A DNA stretch of 64,000 nt from JALZVT01 sp039029135. GTDB taxonomy: Bacteria > Pseudomonadota > Gammaproteobacteria > Pseudomonadales > Azotimanducaceae. Position 1 is the first letter of the stretch. The number at the start of each line of letters is the position of its first letter. The notes below the pieces were generated by a model, which had not been told where the DNA came from, searched no databases, and saw only the letters and a list, made by a program, of their open reading frames with translations. Below are positions 27,106 through 36,168 of this stretch, piece after piece. The stretch lies in NCBI GenBank assembly GCA_039029135.1, contig JBCCGT010000025.1, positions 1 to 64,000 of the forward strand, given 5' to 3'. Both the position numbers and the translations under genes were made by a program.

Positions 27106-28067
27106 TGCTCGCCGCCCCAGATTGCGCCGGGTGCGCAGACTCCACCGCCGGCTCCCGGTCTTCGAGCCCGCAGCGACGGGCGCTGGTTGCGGGCGGACTG
27201 CTGCTGGCCCTGCTGCTGCCCCCTCAGGCGAACGCGGAGCGCCGGGTCATTCACAAAGAACGCAGTCTGTATCGAACCATCCTGGTCACGAAGGACGTCC
27301 ACCGCCTGTGCATGCAGTTCAGCGTTAAGCGTGAACAGCGCAACCAATCGTGCAAGAACCTGCGCGATCCCAAGCGCATCCTGTTCGATTACGCGAAGCT
27401 GTCGTTCGGCTCGTTTCTGCTCAATCCGCAGCCGCGCTCCATCCTCGTGGTGGGTCTGGGCGGCGGAACGTTGCCCGAGGCCTATCGCGAGCTGCTGCCC
27501 GATGCCCACATCGATGTGGTCGAGATCGATCAGGCCGTGGTCGACGTTGCGGCCGAGTACTTCGACTATCGGGCAACCTCCCCCGGTGCGGTCCATGTCC
27601 AGGACGCGCGCATCTTCGGCAAGCGCGCAAGCAGCCAGCCGCGCCGCTACGATCTGATCGTGCTGGATGCGTTCAACGGCGAGTACATTCCGGAACACCT
27701 GATGACCCGCGAATATCTGCAGGAAACGCGGGCGCTGCTGGCACCCGGTGGCGTGCTGCTGGCAAACACCTTTTCTATCAGCCGCCTCTACCACCACGAA
27801 CGCGCGACCTACGCGAGCGTGTTTGGCGACTTCATTCAGCTGCGCACGCCGGCCAGTTCGAACAGCGTGATCATGGTGAAGAACGGCGCCGTGCCCGACG
27901 CCGCGCAGCTAGACGCCAATCAGGCCCTCTGGCAACCGCGGCTGAAAGCCTACGACGTCGACCTGGCGCGCGTACGTGGCGCGATGACGACGACGCCAGA
28001 CTGGCAGCTCGACGCCCGCGTGCTGACGGACCAGTACTCGCCGGCCAACCTGCTCAGCACTCGCTAG
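27105..28067 (+). CDS. Spermidine-synthase-like protein with N-terminal signal
   Basis: A 320-residue protein with a predicted signal peptide or anchor (RRALVAGGLLLALLLPPQANA, about residues 25-45) followed by a spermidine-synthase/methyltransferase fold. SILVVGLGGGTLPEAYR is the glycine-rich nucleoside-binding motif, VVEIDQAVVDVA carries the usual acidic residue, and YDLIVLDAFNGEYIPEHL matches the catalytic-loop region. GTG 27105 was chosen because it follows the stop of the membrane partner. If the signal works, the domain faces the periplasm, unlike cytoplasmic SpeE. A sequencing frameshift that split one fused gene is possible but the in-between segment does not read as a family linker. 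Confidence 0.7.
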   Translation: MLAAPDCAGCADSTAGSRSSSPQRRALVAGGLLLALLLPPQANAERRVIHKERSLYRTILVTKDVHRLCMQFSVKREQRNQSCKNLRDPKRILFDYAKLSFGSFLLNPQPRSILVVGLGGGTLPEAYRELLPDAHIDVVEIDQAVVDVAAEYFDYRATSPGAVHVQDARIFGKRASSQPRRYDLIVLDAFNGEYIPEHLMTREYLQETRALLAPGGVLLANTFSISRLYHHERATYASVFGDFIQLRTPASSNSVIMVKNGAVPDAAQLDANQALWQPRLKAYDVDLARVRGAMTTTPDWQLDARVLTDQYSPANLLSTR

Positions 28068-29535
28068 CCCGGCGCTCGCTCAGCGGCAGCTTGTCCCCGG
28101 GTAGCTGCAGATGCGCGGGGACGATCTCAAGCCAGTCGGGACACTTCACGCGCGCCAGGCGGGCACTGCAAAAGTCCATCACGCGCACCTCCAACAGCGG
28201 CGTCGGCTCGATGCCCGGCAGTAGGACGATGCTGCCGATCAGGGCGCGCGCGCCGACGACGTCCTCTGCGTCCTGCAGCGGGCGCTCGAACACCCAGGCA
28301 GAGGCCACGTCGGGATGTTCCGCGAGCACGGCAGCCGCTTCAGCCCAGCAGACCCGCACCCCATCGCGCTCGCTGCCAGCACCCACTCGGCCGCGCACCA
28401 GGACCCGGTCAGCGGGACCGCCGCTGATCCAGTCGTCCGGCGCCAACCGCAGCGCTGCCCTGTTCTCGACGTCGAACAGCGCGGGCGCACCGTCCACAGC
28501 CGGGCACAGCAGGCTCTCGCCCTCGCGAGTGGCGTACCAGTTCAGCAGCTGACGCTGCGGCGCCAGAAGTCGCCAGCGCGTCGCCAGTTCGCCCCTCCAA
28601 GGGGCGCCGGAGACGACGGCGCGATGCGTCGCATGGACGGCGGCGGGAGACTCAGCATCCGGCGCCTCCGGCGACTTGTCGATCGCCGCCAGGTACTTCA
28701 GCGCCCGCGCGAGGCTGGCCGGCGTCCAGAGGCTGGCATCGCAGACGCCAAGGGCGTGGCGGATGACGGCGGCGTGCGCCGGCATCAGTTCGGCGGCTGC
28801 GAGACCAAGCCACAGCGGCCGGCGCGCCGCCAGCGCGTTCACGCACGCGCGCAGCGCAGGCCACCAGTCCAGCCCGGCCATGATCAGCGGTGAGTGGGTG
28901 TCGGCGAGCGGATGTCGCGACAGATCCGCGCCGGCGCTGACGGGCGCGGGCGCCCCGCCGACACCCGACGATAGGGCCACCAGGCGGTCAGGCCAGGGCG
29001 GCGCGGCCTGACCTGACGGCGCTCGAGCGAGCAGCAACCCGGGCGCGAACGGCTCGGCGCGACCATAGCCGCGCGCGCCGTAGACGCCACTGTTTCGGGG
29101 CTCGCCTGCCACAACCGCCGTCTGGTCCTGTTGACCGCGATCCGCGGTCGCTTCCTGAGCCGCCCCTTCGGCAAACACGACGCAGTCCGGTCGCAGTAGG
29201 TCGAGCGCCCGGTCGGAAAACTCGCCACCAGGCGGCAGCCAGGCGCAGCGCAGGCGTCCGTGCACTGCAGCCCATACGAGCGCGAGCGTATCCCCGCGAT
29301 TGACGCAAGCCGGCGCCCCCAGCACGGCGACCGCAACATCGCCCAGGCGCGCGCACAGCTCGGTCGCGCGCGCCTCGAGGGCAGCGTAGGACAGGGTTGC
29401 CAGCGCGCCCGACTCAGAATCCGCGGGAGGCGACTCGGCTGGCGTCAGATGCAGGAAAGGAGCGTGCGCCATTAACACAGAGAAGACGGTATTTTTTTGA
29501 TACAGATCGAAACAATAATCCGGTTGCTCCGCCAT
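28054..29535 (-). CDS. Degenerate AMP-binding (ANL superfamily) protein
   Basis: A 493-residue protein with the outline of an acyl-CoA synthetase/adenylation enzyme. LSYAALEARATELCARLG matches the N-terminal helix of the family and RVKCPDWLEIVPAHLQLPGDKLPL matches the C-terminal lid with the near-terminal Lys. The phosphate-binding loop (usually [ST]SG[ST]TGxPK) is replaced by ALSSGVGGAPAP, and the YGxTE motif is not visible, so catalysis is doubtful. Possibly a pseudoenzyme or a highly divergent ligase. It converges with the spermidine-synthase-like gene, overlapping its end by 14 bp, and is divergent from the gene at 29555. Confidence 0.6.
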   Translation of the reverse strand: MAEQPDYCFDLYQKNTVFSVLMAHAPFLHLTPAESPPADSESGALATLSYAALEARATELCARLGDVAVAVLGAPACVNRGDTLALVWAAVHGRLRCAWLPPGGEFSDRALDLLRPDCVVFAEGAAQEATADRGQQDQTAVVAGEPRNSGVYGARGYGRAEPFAPGLLLARAPSGQAAPPWPDRLVALSSGVGGAPAPVSAGADLSRHPLADTHSPLIMAGLDWWPALRACVNALAARRPLWLGLAAAELMPAHAAVIRHALGVCDASLWTPASLARALKYLAAIDKSPEAPDAESPAAVHATHRAVVSGAPWRGELATRWRLLAPQRQLLNWYATREGESLLCPAVDGAPALFDVENRAALRLAPDDWISGGPADRVLVRGRVGAGSERDGVRVCWAEAAAVLAEHPDVASAWVFERPLQDAEDVVGARALIGSIVLLPGIEPTPLLEVRVMDFCSARLARVKCPDWLEIVPAHLQLPGDKLPLSERRASEC

Positions 29536-29554
29536 ACTCGGACTTAGACACTAA

Positions 29555-29953
29555 ATGTCCAGTCGCAATCTAAGACAACGCGCTTTACCAATGGCTAGCA
29601 CCGGTCAATTCCAGATCTGCTGCAACGGCACCATCGGGGTCGAGATCCATCGCTCCGGTGTCATGGGTCTGTTTCGGCCGACGATCGACGCCGAGTGCAT
29701 TGCCTTCGATACGCGCAAGATCCGGGTCACGACGAACGCCAATTTCAGCGTCGGCGACGGCGTCGTCATGGATCTGCAGGTACTGGATCTGCGGGTCGAG
29801 GAACTCGCCGGCCGCGTCTCCAGCGCCAGCGCCAGCAGCAGCTCGACCACCTACACCATCGACTTCAAGCCGGGCATGCAGCGCGACGCGCGGCACTGCC
29901 TGCGACAGCTCGAAAACCTCTACCTGCAGCAGGCCCAGCGAGCCAGCGCCTGA
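29555..29953 (+). CDS. Small hypothetical protein, PilZ-like fold possible
   Basis: A 132-residue soluble protein rich in predicted beta strands (FQICCNGTIGVEIHR, IRVTTNANFSVGDGVVMDLQVLDLRV) with a C-terminal helix (ARHCLRQLENLYLQQAQRA). The layout is like a PilZ beta-barrel domain with its terminal helix, but the RxxxR and DxSxxG c-di-GMP motifs are not present, so ligand binding cannot be claimed. ATG 29555 or 29591 could be the start. It lies between the divergent ANL-like gene and alaA. Confidence 0.5.
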   Translation: MSSRNLRQRALPMASTGQFQICCNGTIGVEIHRSGVMGLFRPTIDAECIAFDTRKIRVTTNANFSVGDGVVMDLQVLDLRVEELAGRVSSASASSSSTTYTIDFKPGMQRDARHCLRQLENLYLQQAQRASA

Positions 29954-30153
29954 GGGCTGCAGCCAACCCCCCCACCCCAGTCACAAGACCCGACCAGCCA
30001 GAGCGTAGCGAGACCCGAAGCGCGACCGCTGACGGGATTGTCCCGCGCAACGAGATCTCTATCATGACGCTCAAGGCGCCGGACCAGGCAGGCGCGACGC
30101 GCCACACCCACTGATTGCGGCCCGGCGCCGCGGCACACACGACGATCAACCCC

Positions 30154-31449
30154 ATGGCCAGCACACCGACACCCCTGAACCCCGCAACCTCACCGCTCAA
30201 AACCGCACAGGACAAGACCGCGCGGACCTTTCGCAAGTCCAGCAAGCTCGCGAACGTCTGCTACGACATCCGCGGACCGGTACTCGACGCCGCCGAAGCA
30301 ATCGAGGCGGCCGGTCACAGCGTCATGAAGCTCAACATCGGCAATCCCGCCCCTTTCGGCTTCGACTGCCCGGCAGAGATCATCCAGGACATCGCGGCCA
30401 ACCTGAGCGCGGCCCAGGGATACAGCGATTCGAAGGGCCTGTTCCAGGCCCGCAAGTCTATCGTGCAGTACTACCAGACCCTCGGCATCGCGGCCGTGGG
30501 CATCGAACAGATCACCATGGGCAACGGCGTCAGCGAGCTGGTCAGCCTGGCGCTGCAGGCCATGCTGGAGGACGGCGACGAGGTGCTGGTGCCCGCCCCC
30601 GACTTCCCGCTGTGGACGGCGGCGACCAATCTCAGCGGCGGCCGCGCGCTGCACTATCGCTGCCTCGAGGAATCCGACTGGGAACCGGACCTTGCGCATC
30701 TAGAGTCCCTGATCACGCCGCGCACGCGCGCGCTGGTGGTGATCAACCCCAACAACCCGACCGGCGCGGTGTATGGCCGCGACGCGCTACTCGCCCTGGT
30801 CGATATCGCCCGCCGCCACGATCTCGTGCTGCTGGCCGACGAGATCTACGACAAGGTGATCTTCGAGGGCGCGAGCTACACCCCGCTTGCGTCGCTGGCT
30901 AACGACGTGTTGACGCTCACCTTCAGCGGATTATCCAAGTCCTACCGCGCGGCCGGGTTTCGGACCGGCTGGATGATGGTGACGGGACCGCTGCAGCGGG
31001 CGCGCGATCTGGTCCAGGGTCTCGACATGCTCGCGTCCCTGCGACTGTGCAGCAACGTGCCCGGACAGTTCGCCGTGCAAACGGCGCTGGGCGGCTATCA
31101 GAGCATTGACGCGCTGGTGGCCCCTGGTGGGCGGCTGTTCGAACAGCGCGATCTGGCGTGGGAGCTCCTGAGCAAGATTCCAGGGGTCAGCTGCGTTAAA
31201 CCCAAGGGCGCCCTGTACCTGTTTCCGAAGCTCGACGTCGAGCGCTTTGGGATCGTCGACGACGAGCGCTTCGTGCTCGATTTTCTGCGCGCGCAGAACA
31301 TTCTGCTCGTCCACGGCCGCGGCTTTAACTGGCCGATACCCGATCACTTCCGCATGGTGTTCCTGCCGCACGAGCAGGATCTGCGCGACGCGATTGGGCG
31401 ACTGGCCGAGTTTCTCGCCGACTATCGACAGACACCGGCGGCCCCGTGA
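30154..31449 (+). CDS. alaA: Glutamate-pyruvate aminotransferase AlaA
   Basis: A class I/II PLP aminotransferase that makes alanine from pyruvate and glutamate. Identity is clear from strong similarity to E. coli AlaA (YfbQ) along the whole chain: KSSKLANVCYDIRGPVL, KLNIGNPAPFGFD, VPAPDFPLWTAA, VINPNNPTGAVY, LLADEIYDKVIF and the PLP lysine in SGLSKSYRAAGFR. The 431-residue protein has about 25 extra residues before KSSKLANV; ATG 30154 was chosen over an upstream GTG/ATG at 30115. Confidence 0.95.
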   Translation: MASTPTPLNPATSPLKTAQDKTARTFRKSSKLANVCYDIRGPVLDAAEAIEAAGHSVMKLNIGNPAPFGFDCPAEIIQDIAANLSAAQGYSDSKGLFQARKSIVQYYQTLGIAAVGIEQITMGNGVSELVSLALQAMLEDGDEVLVPAPDFPLWTAATNLSGGRALHYRCLEESDWEPDLAHLESLITPRTRALVVINPNNPTGAVYGRDALLALVDIARRHDLVLLADEIYDKVIFEGASYTPLASLANDVLTLTFSGLSKSYRAAGFRTGWMMVTGPLQRARDLVQGLDMLASLRLCSNVPGQFAVQTALGGYQSIDALVAPGGRLFEQRDLAWELLSKIPGVSCVKPKGALYLFPKLDVERFGIVDDERFVLDFLRAQNILLVHGRGFNWPIPDHFRMVFLPHEQDLRDAIGRLAEFLADYRQTPAAP

Positions 31450-31468
31450 CCGGCACAGCGGGACGCGC

Positions 31469-31966
31469 GTGACCAAAGCGGCCGCTCCGCACGGCGATTC
31501 GCTGAATCTCGACGCATTCTTTGGCGACGCGGCTCGCGCCCTGCTGCTGCTCGTGTCCGCTTTTCCGCGCCCGGTGATCCTGCAGGTCGACGACATCTAT
31601 CGCGTCGAGGAGACCGACGAGTTTGGGATGCACTCCGAGCGCTATCTGGCGTGTTTCGCTGCACTGCAGTGGTTAGCGGAAGAAGGCTATCTGCGTTACG
31701 AGGAGACGATCCGCTCCGAGGCGATCGATCAGGCACGCCTCAGCGCTCGCTGCTTCGTGTTACTCACGCGACCGCGGCCGGCGTTGAGCGACACCGGGCT
31801 ACCGGCGACGCTGGCGCTAGAACAGTCGAGCGTCGCGAGCGAGCTGCGTGCCGGGCTGGCAGAACGCTCATCCGCCGCCGTGCGACGGACGATGCTGACG
31901 CTGATGGCGACCATGAGCGGGCTGGCCGACGATGCACCGCCGAATGAGGATTGCGGGCAAGCCTAA
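31469..31966 (+). CDS. Hypothetical protein, winged-helix-like
   Basis: A 165-residue cytoplasmic protein. LNLDAFFGDAARALLLL, FPRPVILQVDDIYRVEETDEFGMHSERY and LQWLAEEGYLRYEETIRSE suggest alternating helices with a wing-like turn, so a winged-helix fold is plausible. I do not recognise a named family. GTG 31469 follows the alaA stop by 19 bp. The frame is open back into alaA. It converges with the methyltransferase gene. Confidence 0.6.
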   Translation: MTKAAAPHGDSLNLDAFFGDAARALLLLVSAFPRPVILQVDDIYRVEETDEFGMHSERYLACFAALQWLAEEGYLRYEETIRSEAIDQARLSARCFVLLTRPRPALSDTGLPATLALEQSSVASELRAGLAERSSAAVRRTMLTLMATMSGLADDAPPNEDCGQA

Positions 31967-31976
31967 TCGACGCGGC

Positions 31977-32951
31977 TCAGGGCACGCGATACAGCTCGAC
32001 CTTTAATGCTCGCTCCGGCTCGGCGTCGGCAAAGTCGGCGCTGCCGGACAGTCGACCGAGGCTGCGCCACCCGTCACACCAGCGCGCCACCTGCGCCGGT
32101 AGAAAATCGAAGCCGAGAAAGGGCGAATTCAGACAGGCGACGACGTGCGCGCCAGGGTTCAGCATGTCCGGCAGGCGCTTCAGCACGGCCGAGTACTGTT
32201 TTTCCGAGTTGAAGCTGCCGCGCTGGTTCGTCGGCGGATCGATCACGACCAGATCGAACGGCCCGAACTTGCGGATCTTCCACCAGCTCTTGAGCAGGTT
32301 GTGCGGCAGATAGGTGACCGACTGTCCGGCGTTCTGATCCGGCATGCCGTTCAAATCGTGGTTGACGCGTCCCCAGTCGAGGGCAGTACGGCTCATGTCA
32401 TTGTTGACCACGGCGCGCGCGCCGCCGGCCAAAGCCGCGACCGAGAACGCGCAGGTATAGGAAAACAAATTGAGTACGCGCGCCCCGTCGGCCTGCTCGC
32501 GAACCCACGCCCGGGCCGGCGCCGCATCCAGAAAGAGACCGACGTTCTGGTTGCGACTCGGCCGCAGCAGATAGCGCAGTCCCGCCTCGCGGCCGTAGAC
32601 CTCGTCCGGCACTTCTCCCCACAGCGTGTCGCCCCGCGTTGCCCGCCCGCGGCGCTGCTGCCCCATGATGCCGGTGACCTTCGTTGAGCCAGCGAACGCG
32701 GCACGCAGCGCGCGCGCGCCGGGCGCCAGATCGATTTCCTCGCGGGCGAAATTTGCGAGCACCACGACCGAACCCAGCAGGTCGACGGTGTACGGCTCCA
32801 GGCCCTCAACCAGCCGGCCACGGCCGTGAAACAACCGCACGAGGTCGGTATCTTCGTCGACACTCGCCAGGCGCTGTGCGGCGCGGCCGGCGAGTTCCTC
32901 CCACTGTCGCGCGGTGGGCGGCGAACCGGGCGGTTGACCGACGGCAGACAT
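31977..32951 (-). CDS. Class I SAM-dependent methyltransferase, RlmI/K-like
   Basis: A 324-residue protein. The catalytic half contains VLNLFSYTCAFSVAALAGGA (SAM motif I), VVNNDMSRTALDWGRVNHDLN (motif II) and FDLVVIDPPTNQRGSF, the (N/D)PP(Y/T) catalytic motif of amino- or C5-type RNA methyltransferases. YLLRPSRNQNVGLFLDAAPAR is typical of the RlmI/RlmK C-terminal domain, so rRNA methylation is likely. The N-terminal 100 residues lack a clear PUA domain. It shares one base with the start of the next gene upstream (32951). Confidence 0.78.
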   Translation of the reverse strand: MSAVGQPPGSPPTARQWEELAGRAAQRLASVDEDTDLVRLFHGRGRLVEGLEPYTVDLLGSVVVLANFAREEIDLAPGARALRAAFAGSTKVTGIMGQQRRGRATRGDTLWGEVPDEVYGREAGLRYLLRPSRNQNVGLFLDAAPARAWVREQADGARVLNLFSYTCAFSVAALAGGARAVVNNDMSRTALDWGRVNHDLNGMPDQNAGQSVTYLPHNLLKSWWKIRKFGPFDLVVIDPPTNQRGSFNSEKQYSAVLKRLPDMLNPGAHVVACLNSPFLGFDFLPAQVARWCDGWRSLGRLSGSADFADAEPERALKVELYRVP

Positions 32952-34081
32952 CAGGCGGCGGCAACCCGATGCAGCAGCCGATCCTCGAAGCCGCTGACGA
33001 TCTCTGCGATGCCCGCGAGTTCGGCGTCGAGGCCGGGCTCGCCGCTGTCCACCAGAAGCGGGCGGCCTTCGAGCGTCGCGAGCTTGCTGCGACTCGAAAC
33101 GATGATCGTGCCCCGCATGCCCACCCGCCGTAGTAGCGTCGGAGACAGCTGCTGGTTGCCGCGCCCGAGCAGGAAGCCCTGGCCGCGACTGAAGCTGAGC
33201 ACCAGCCGCACGTCACCCCGCAGCGCGTCGAGCTGCGCGCGAGACGCATCGCCCACCAGCAGTTCACCGCGGTGCACGACGTCGAAGCCGAGCAGCGTGC
33301 TGCCGCCCAGCCGTTCCTTGACCGCGAAGCAGGTGCTGCCGGGGCCGATGGCGACGGGCCCGGGATGCTCGGCCAGCGATGCTTCGAGATCGGCGGCGAT
33401 CTCGAGCAGCACCAGGTCCTCGACCTCCCGACCGCCCGATTTCGTGTGCTGCAGATAGCCCCCAAGCTGCGGCACGAGCAGTTCGCCGTAGGTCACGGCA
33501 CCCACCCTGCCGGCGCGCAGCGCGGCCTCGTCGATGTCGCGAACCTCCGCGGCAATCGCCCCGACGAGCCCCCCCGTCAGCAGGCGCTGCACCAGTTCGG
33601 CCGCGCGCCGGGGCGAGGTCGCGAATACGCCGCTGTGCATCTTCACCCCCGCGGGGACGCCGACCACCGGCACCCGAACGCCGGCGCAGCCATCGAGCAC
33701 GTCCCGCGCGGTGCCGTCGCCGCCCACAAAGACGATGAGGTCGACGCCGCGCTCGACGAGCGCCGCGGCCAGCGACCGAGTCGTCTCGGCGCTGGTCGGT
33801 TCGGCGGGCGCCGGCAGCGCCTGTACGGCGTAGGGCCGATCCACTTCGGCGCCGAGCGCGTCCGTACCGGTGGGGCCGAGCGGCACAACGATGGTCAACG
33901 CGCCCGGCGCCAGGTCGGCGCCGTCGAGCAGGGCAGCAACGAACGCCAGCGCGCGCGCCGGCGCGGGCGGCGCGTAGCCGGCGGACGCGGCCACGTCCTG
34001 GATCGCGGCACCGTCGCTGCCCTTCAGGCCAGCCGGTCCGCCGATGCCGGCGCGCGGATTTATGACCAGGCCGAGCCTCAC
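32951..34081 (-). CDS. ATP-NAD kinase/AcoX family protein
   Basis: A 376-residue protein with LGLVINPRAGIGG at the N-terminus, VDLIVFVGGDGTARDVLDG (the GGDGT motif of NAD and lipid kinases, about residue 120) and VVGVPAGVKMHSGVFATSP, the signature of the AcoX-like branch. These proteins are annotated as ATP-NAD kinase relatives but their substrate is unproven. The start overlaps the end of the oxidoreductase gene by 4 bp and its stop touches the methyltransferase start, so the three form a tight operon. Confidence 0.78.
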   Translation of the reverse strand: MRLGLVINPRAGIGGPAGLKGSDGAAIQDVAASAGYAPPAPARALAFVAALLDGADLAPGALTIVVPLGPTGTDALGAEVDRPYAVQALPAPAEPTSAETTRSLAAALVERGVDLIVFVGGDGTARDVLDGCAGVRVPVVGVPAGVKMHSGVFATSPRRAAELVQRLLTGGLVGAIAAEVRDIDEAALRAGRVGAVTYGELLVPQLGGYLQHTKSGGREVEDLVLLEIAADLEASLAEHPGPVAIGPGSTCFAVKERLGGSTLLGFDVVHRGELLVGDASRAQLDALRGDVRLVLSFSRGQGFLLGRGNQQLSPTLLRRVGMRGTIIVSSRSKLATLEGRPLLVDSGEPGLDAELAGIAEIVSGFEDRLLHRVAAA

Positions 34082-35163
34082 GCCGCGAGGCGCTCCTCCA
34101 CCGCCTCAGCGATGGCCAGCGATGCCGTGAGGCCGGGCGATTCGATCCCGAGCAGATTGACGAATCCGTCGATACCGTGTGTCTCCGGACCGCGTAGTTG
34201 AAAGTCGTCCGCGACGCCGGCCGGCAGCTCGAGTTTGGGGCGAATGCCGGTGTAGCCGGGCAGCAGACGAGACCGCTCAAGACTGGGAAAGTAGCGCAGG
34301 ATGGCCGCGACAAATTCCTCGCGGCGCGAGTCATCGAACGCGTAGTCGATCTCATCAATCCAGCGCACGTCAGGACCGAAGCGGGTCTGACCGCCCAGAT
34401 CCAGCGTCACATGCACGCCGAGTCCACCGGCCTCCGCGACCGGATAGACGAGCCGATTGAAGGGCGACGCGGCGTAGCTGTAATAGTGGCCGATTGCATA
34501 GCGCGCTTTCGGGCCATCGCGGTCGAGCGCGGATCCGAGTCCGGGCGCCCACAGGCCGGCGCTGTTGACCAGGCGCCGGCAGGTCACCTGGCCCTGGCTG
34601 GTCGCGAGCTGCAGGCGCGCCCCGTCGATCGACAGGCCATCCACCGCCGTCCCGAGCGCGATCATGCCGCCGTGTCGTTCGAGCAGGCCCTGCAGGCTCA
34701 GCATGTATTGGTGCGAATCGATGATGCCGGTGGTGGGCGAGTACACCCCTGCGAGCGCATCGACCGCCGGCTCGAGATCACGCAGCTCGTCCGTCTCCAC
34801 CCACCGCAGCGCGCCCGCGCCGTTGGTAAGCGCGGCCTGCTGGTAGCCGCGCAGGGTGTCGTACTGGTCGGGCCGAGTCGCAACGATCAGCTTGCCGCAG
34901 TTGCGGTGCGGCACCGCGTGTTCGGCGCAGTGCGCGTACAAAAGCGCTTTGCCGCGCACGCACAGCCGGGCCTTGCTACTGCCGGTGGCGTAGTAGATGC
35001 CGGCATGGATGACTTCCGAGTTGCGGGCACTGGTCTCGGCACCGATCAAGTCGTTGCGCTCGAGAACGACGACCTCCTGCCCCGCCGCGGCCAGGCGCGC
35101 GGCCACCGCAAGCCCCACGACGCCGGCACCGATGACAACGGTTTCTGTCTCCATGCCACTCAT
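34078..35163 (-). CDS. FAD-dependent oxidoreductase, L-2-hydroxyglutarate dehydrogenase-like
   Basis: A 361-residue DAO-fold flavoprotein. VVIGAGVVGLAVAARLA is the FAD-binding GxGxxG motif at the N-terminus; ETSARNSEVIHAGIYYATGSSKARLCVRG, with its NSEVIHAG(I/L)YY core, is the hallmark of L2HGDH/LhgO-type oxidases. GPKARYAIGHYY and LLPGYTGIRPKL continue the family pattern. The likely reaction is oxidation of L-2-hydroxyglutarate to 2-oxoglutarate with electrons passed to quinone, but other 2-hydroxyacids are possible. It is first in a three-gene operon. Start ATG 35163 or 35154. Confidence 0.8.
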   Translation of the reverse strand: MSGMETETVVIGAGVVGLAVAARLAAAGQEVVVLERNDLIGAETSARNSEVIHAGIYYATGSSKARLCVRGKALLYAHCAEHAVPHRNCGKLIVATRPDQYDTLRGYQQAALTNGAGALRWVETDELRDLEPAVDALAGVYSPTTGIIDSHQYMLSLQGLLERHGGMIALGTAVDGLSIDGARLQLATSQGQVTCRRLVNSAGLWAPGLGSALDRDGPKARYAIGHYYSYAASPFNRLVYPVAEAGGLGVHVTLDLGGQTRFGPDVRWIDEIDYAFDDSRREEFVAAILRYFPSLERSRLLPGYTGIRPKLELPAGVADDFQLRGPETHGIDGFVNLLGIESPGLTASLAIAEAVEERLAA

Positions 35164-35260
35164 CGCAACGCGGCCGCCCTGAAAGACTCAACAAAACCCA
35201 CAAAAAACTTCTTCAACTTATTGAATTCTCTTGTTTTGCTAGGAGCAAATCCTCTCACCA

Positions 35261-36157
35261 TCAGGCCACGCTGCGAAGCGCTGCCGCCAGCGGTCGCGCC
35301 AGTCCGGTGGCGACTAGCCAGCGATCGAGCGCGTGCCTGCGCGTGTCGCCACGTCCACTGCCACGGCGCGCGAACGGGGCGCGACCGAGCGGCACATCGC
35401 GCCGCAGTCGCAGTACTCGGCGCATATCGAGCGCCCTCGCCCCGTCCGCGGCAAGCGCCGCCTCGACCTGGGCGGGCCTGGCGAGCCGCAGCCCGTCACG
35501 CGCCCAGTGGCCCGGCGATGCCAGAACCGACTCCAGCGGGCCGTAAGCGCCAATCAAGAGCCGCGCGCTGCGCTCGCCGACGCCGTGCACGCCGGGCACA
35601 TTGTCGCTGCTATCGCCGACCAGCGCCTGATAATCCGGCCACAGTCGGGGTGGGAACGCCCACTCGTGCTCGAACGTCGAGCGATCCATCCGCGTGCCAC
35701 CTGGCTGTTCCAAAATATTGACTCTATCGCTCAGTAACTGCCGCAAGTCTTTGTCTTTACTATATATATAGATATCGCCACGCCCCTGCAGTGCGCGCCG
35801 GGTGAGACTCGCCAGGTAGTCGTCCGCCTCGAACTCGGGGCCACCATAGTGCGGCACGCCGAGCAGTTCGCAGAGCGCTCGACAGTGGCGAAACTGAGCG
35901 CGGACGGCGTCGTCCGGCGGCACGCGGTTGGCTTTGTAGGCTGGCCAGATCGCATGCCGAAAGCAGGTACCAAGGCTCTCATCGAACGCCACGGCCAAGC
36001 GGCGCGGGTGCGCGGACAGCGCCTGTGCCAACACCCGCGCGAAGGTGTAGACCGCGTTGCTGGGGACGCCGCGCCGATCGAACCAGCGCTCGGGCATGCC
36101 GAAGTAGCCGCGAAAGAAGTAGATCGACGCATCGATCAGGCCGATGGGTCCAGGCAT
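35261..36157 (-). CDS. 5'-3' exonuclease (flap endonuclease Xni/Pol I domain-like)
   Basis: A 298-residue protein resembling the 5' nuclease domain of DNA polymerase I and the stand-alone Xni/ExoIX. LIDASIYFFRGYFG (first metal Asp), VAFDESLGTCFRHAIWPAYKANR (metal-binding and phosphate-binding segment), GPEFEADDYLASL (acidic cluster), YIYSKDKDLRQLL and the H3TH motif YQALVGDSSDNVPGVHGVGERSA are all in place. Thus it should be an active structure-specific nuclease. ATG 36157 was chosen; the frame runs to 36487 without resemblance. No polymerase domain follows. Confidence 0.87.
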   Translation of the reverse strand: MPGPIGLIDASIYFFRGYFGMPERWFDRRGVPSNAVYTFARVLAQALSAHPRRLAVAFDESLGTCFRHAIWPAYKANRVPPDDAVRAQFRHCRALCELLGVPHYGGPEFEADDYLASLTRRALQGRGDIYIYSKDKDLRQLLSDRVNILEQPGGTRMDRSTFEHEWAFPPRLWPDYQALVGDSSDNVPGVHGVGERSARLLIGAYGPLESVLASPGHWARDGLRLARPAQVEAALAADGARALDMRRVLRLRRDVPLGRAPFARRGSGRGDTRRHALDRWLVATGLARPLAAALRSVA

Positions 36158-36168
36158 CGCAGCGCGGC

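Noticed and set aside
35758..35775. TACTATATATATAGATA as a LexA box
   Set aside because: Lies inside the exonuclease gene and lacks CTGT-N8-ACAG.
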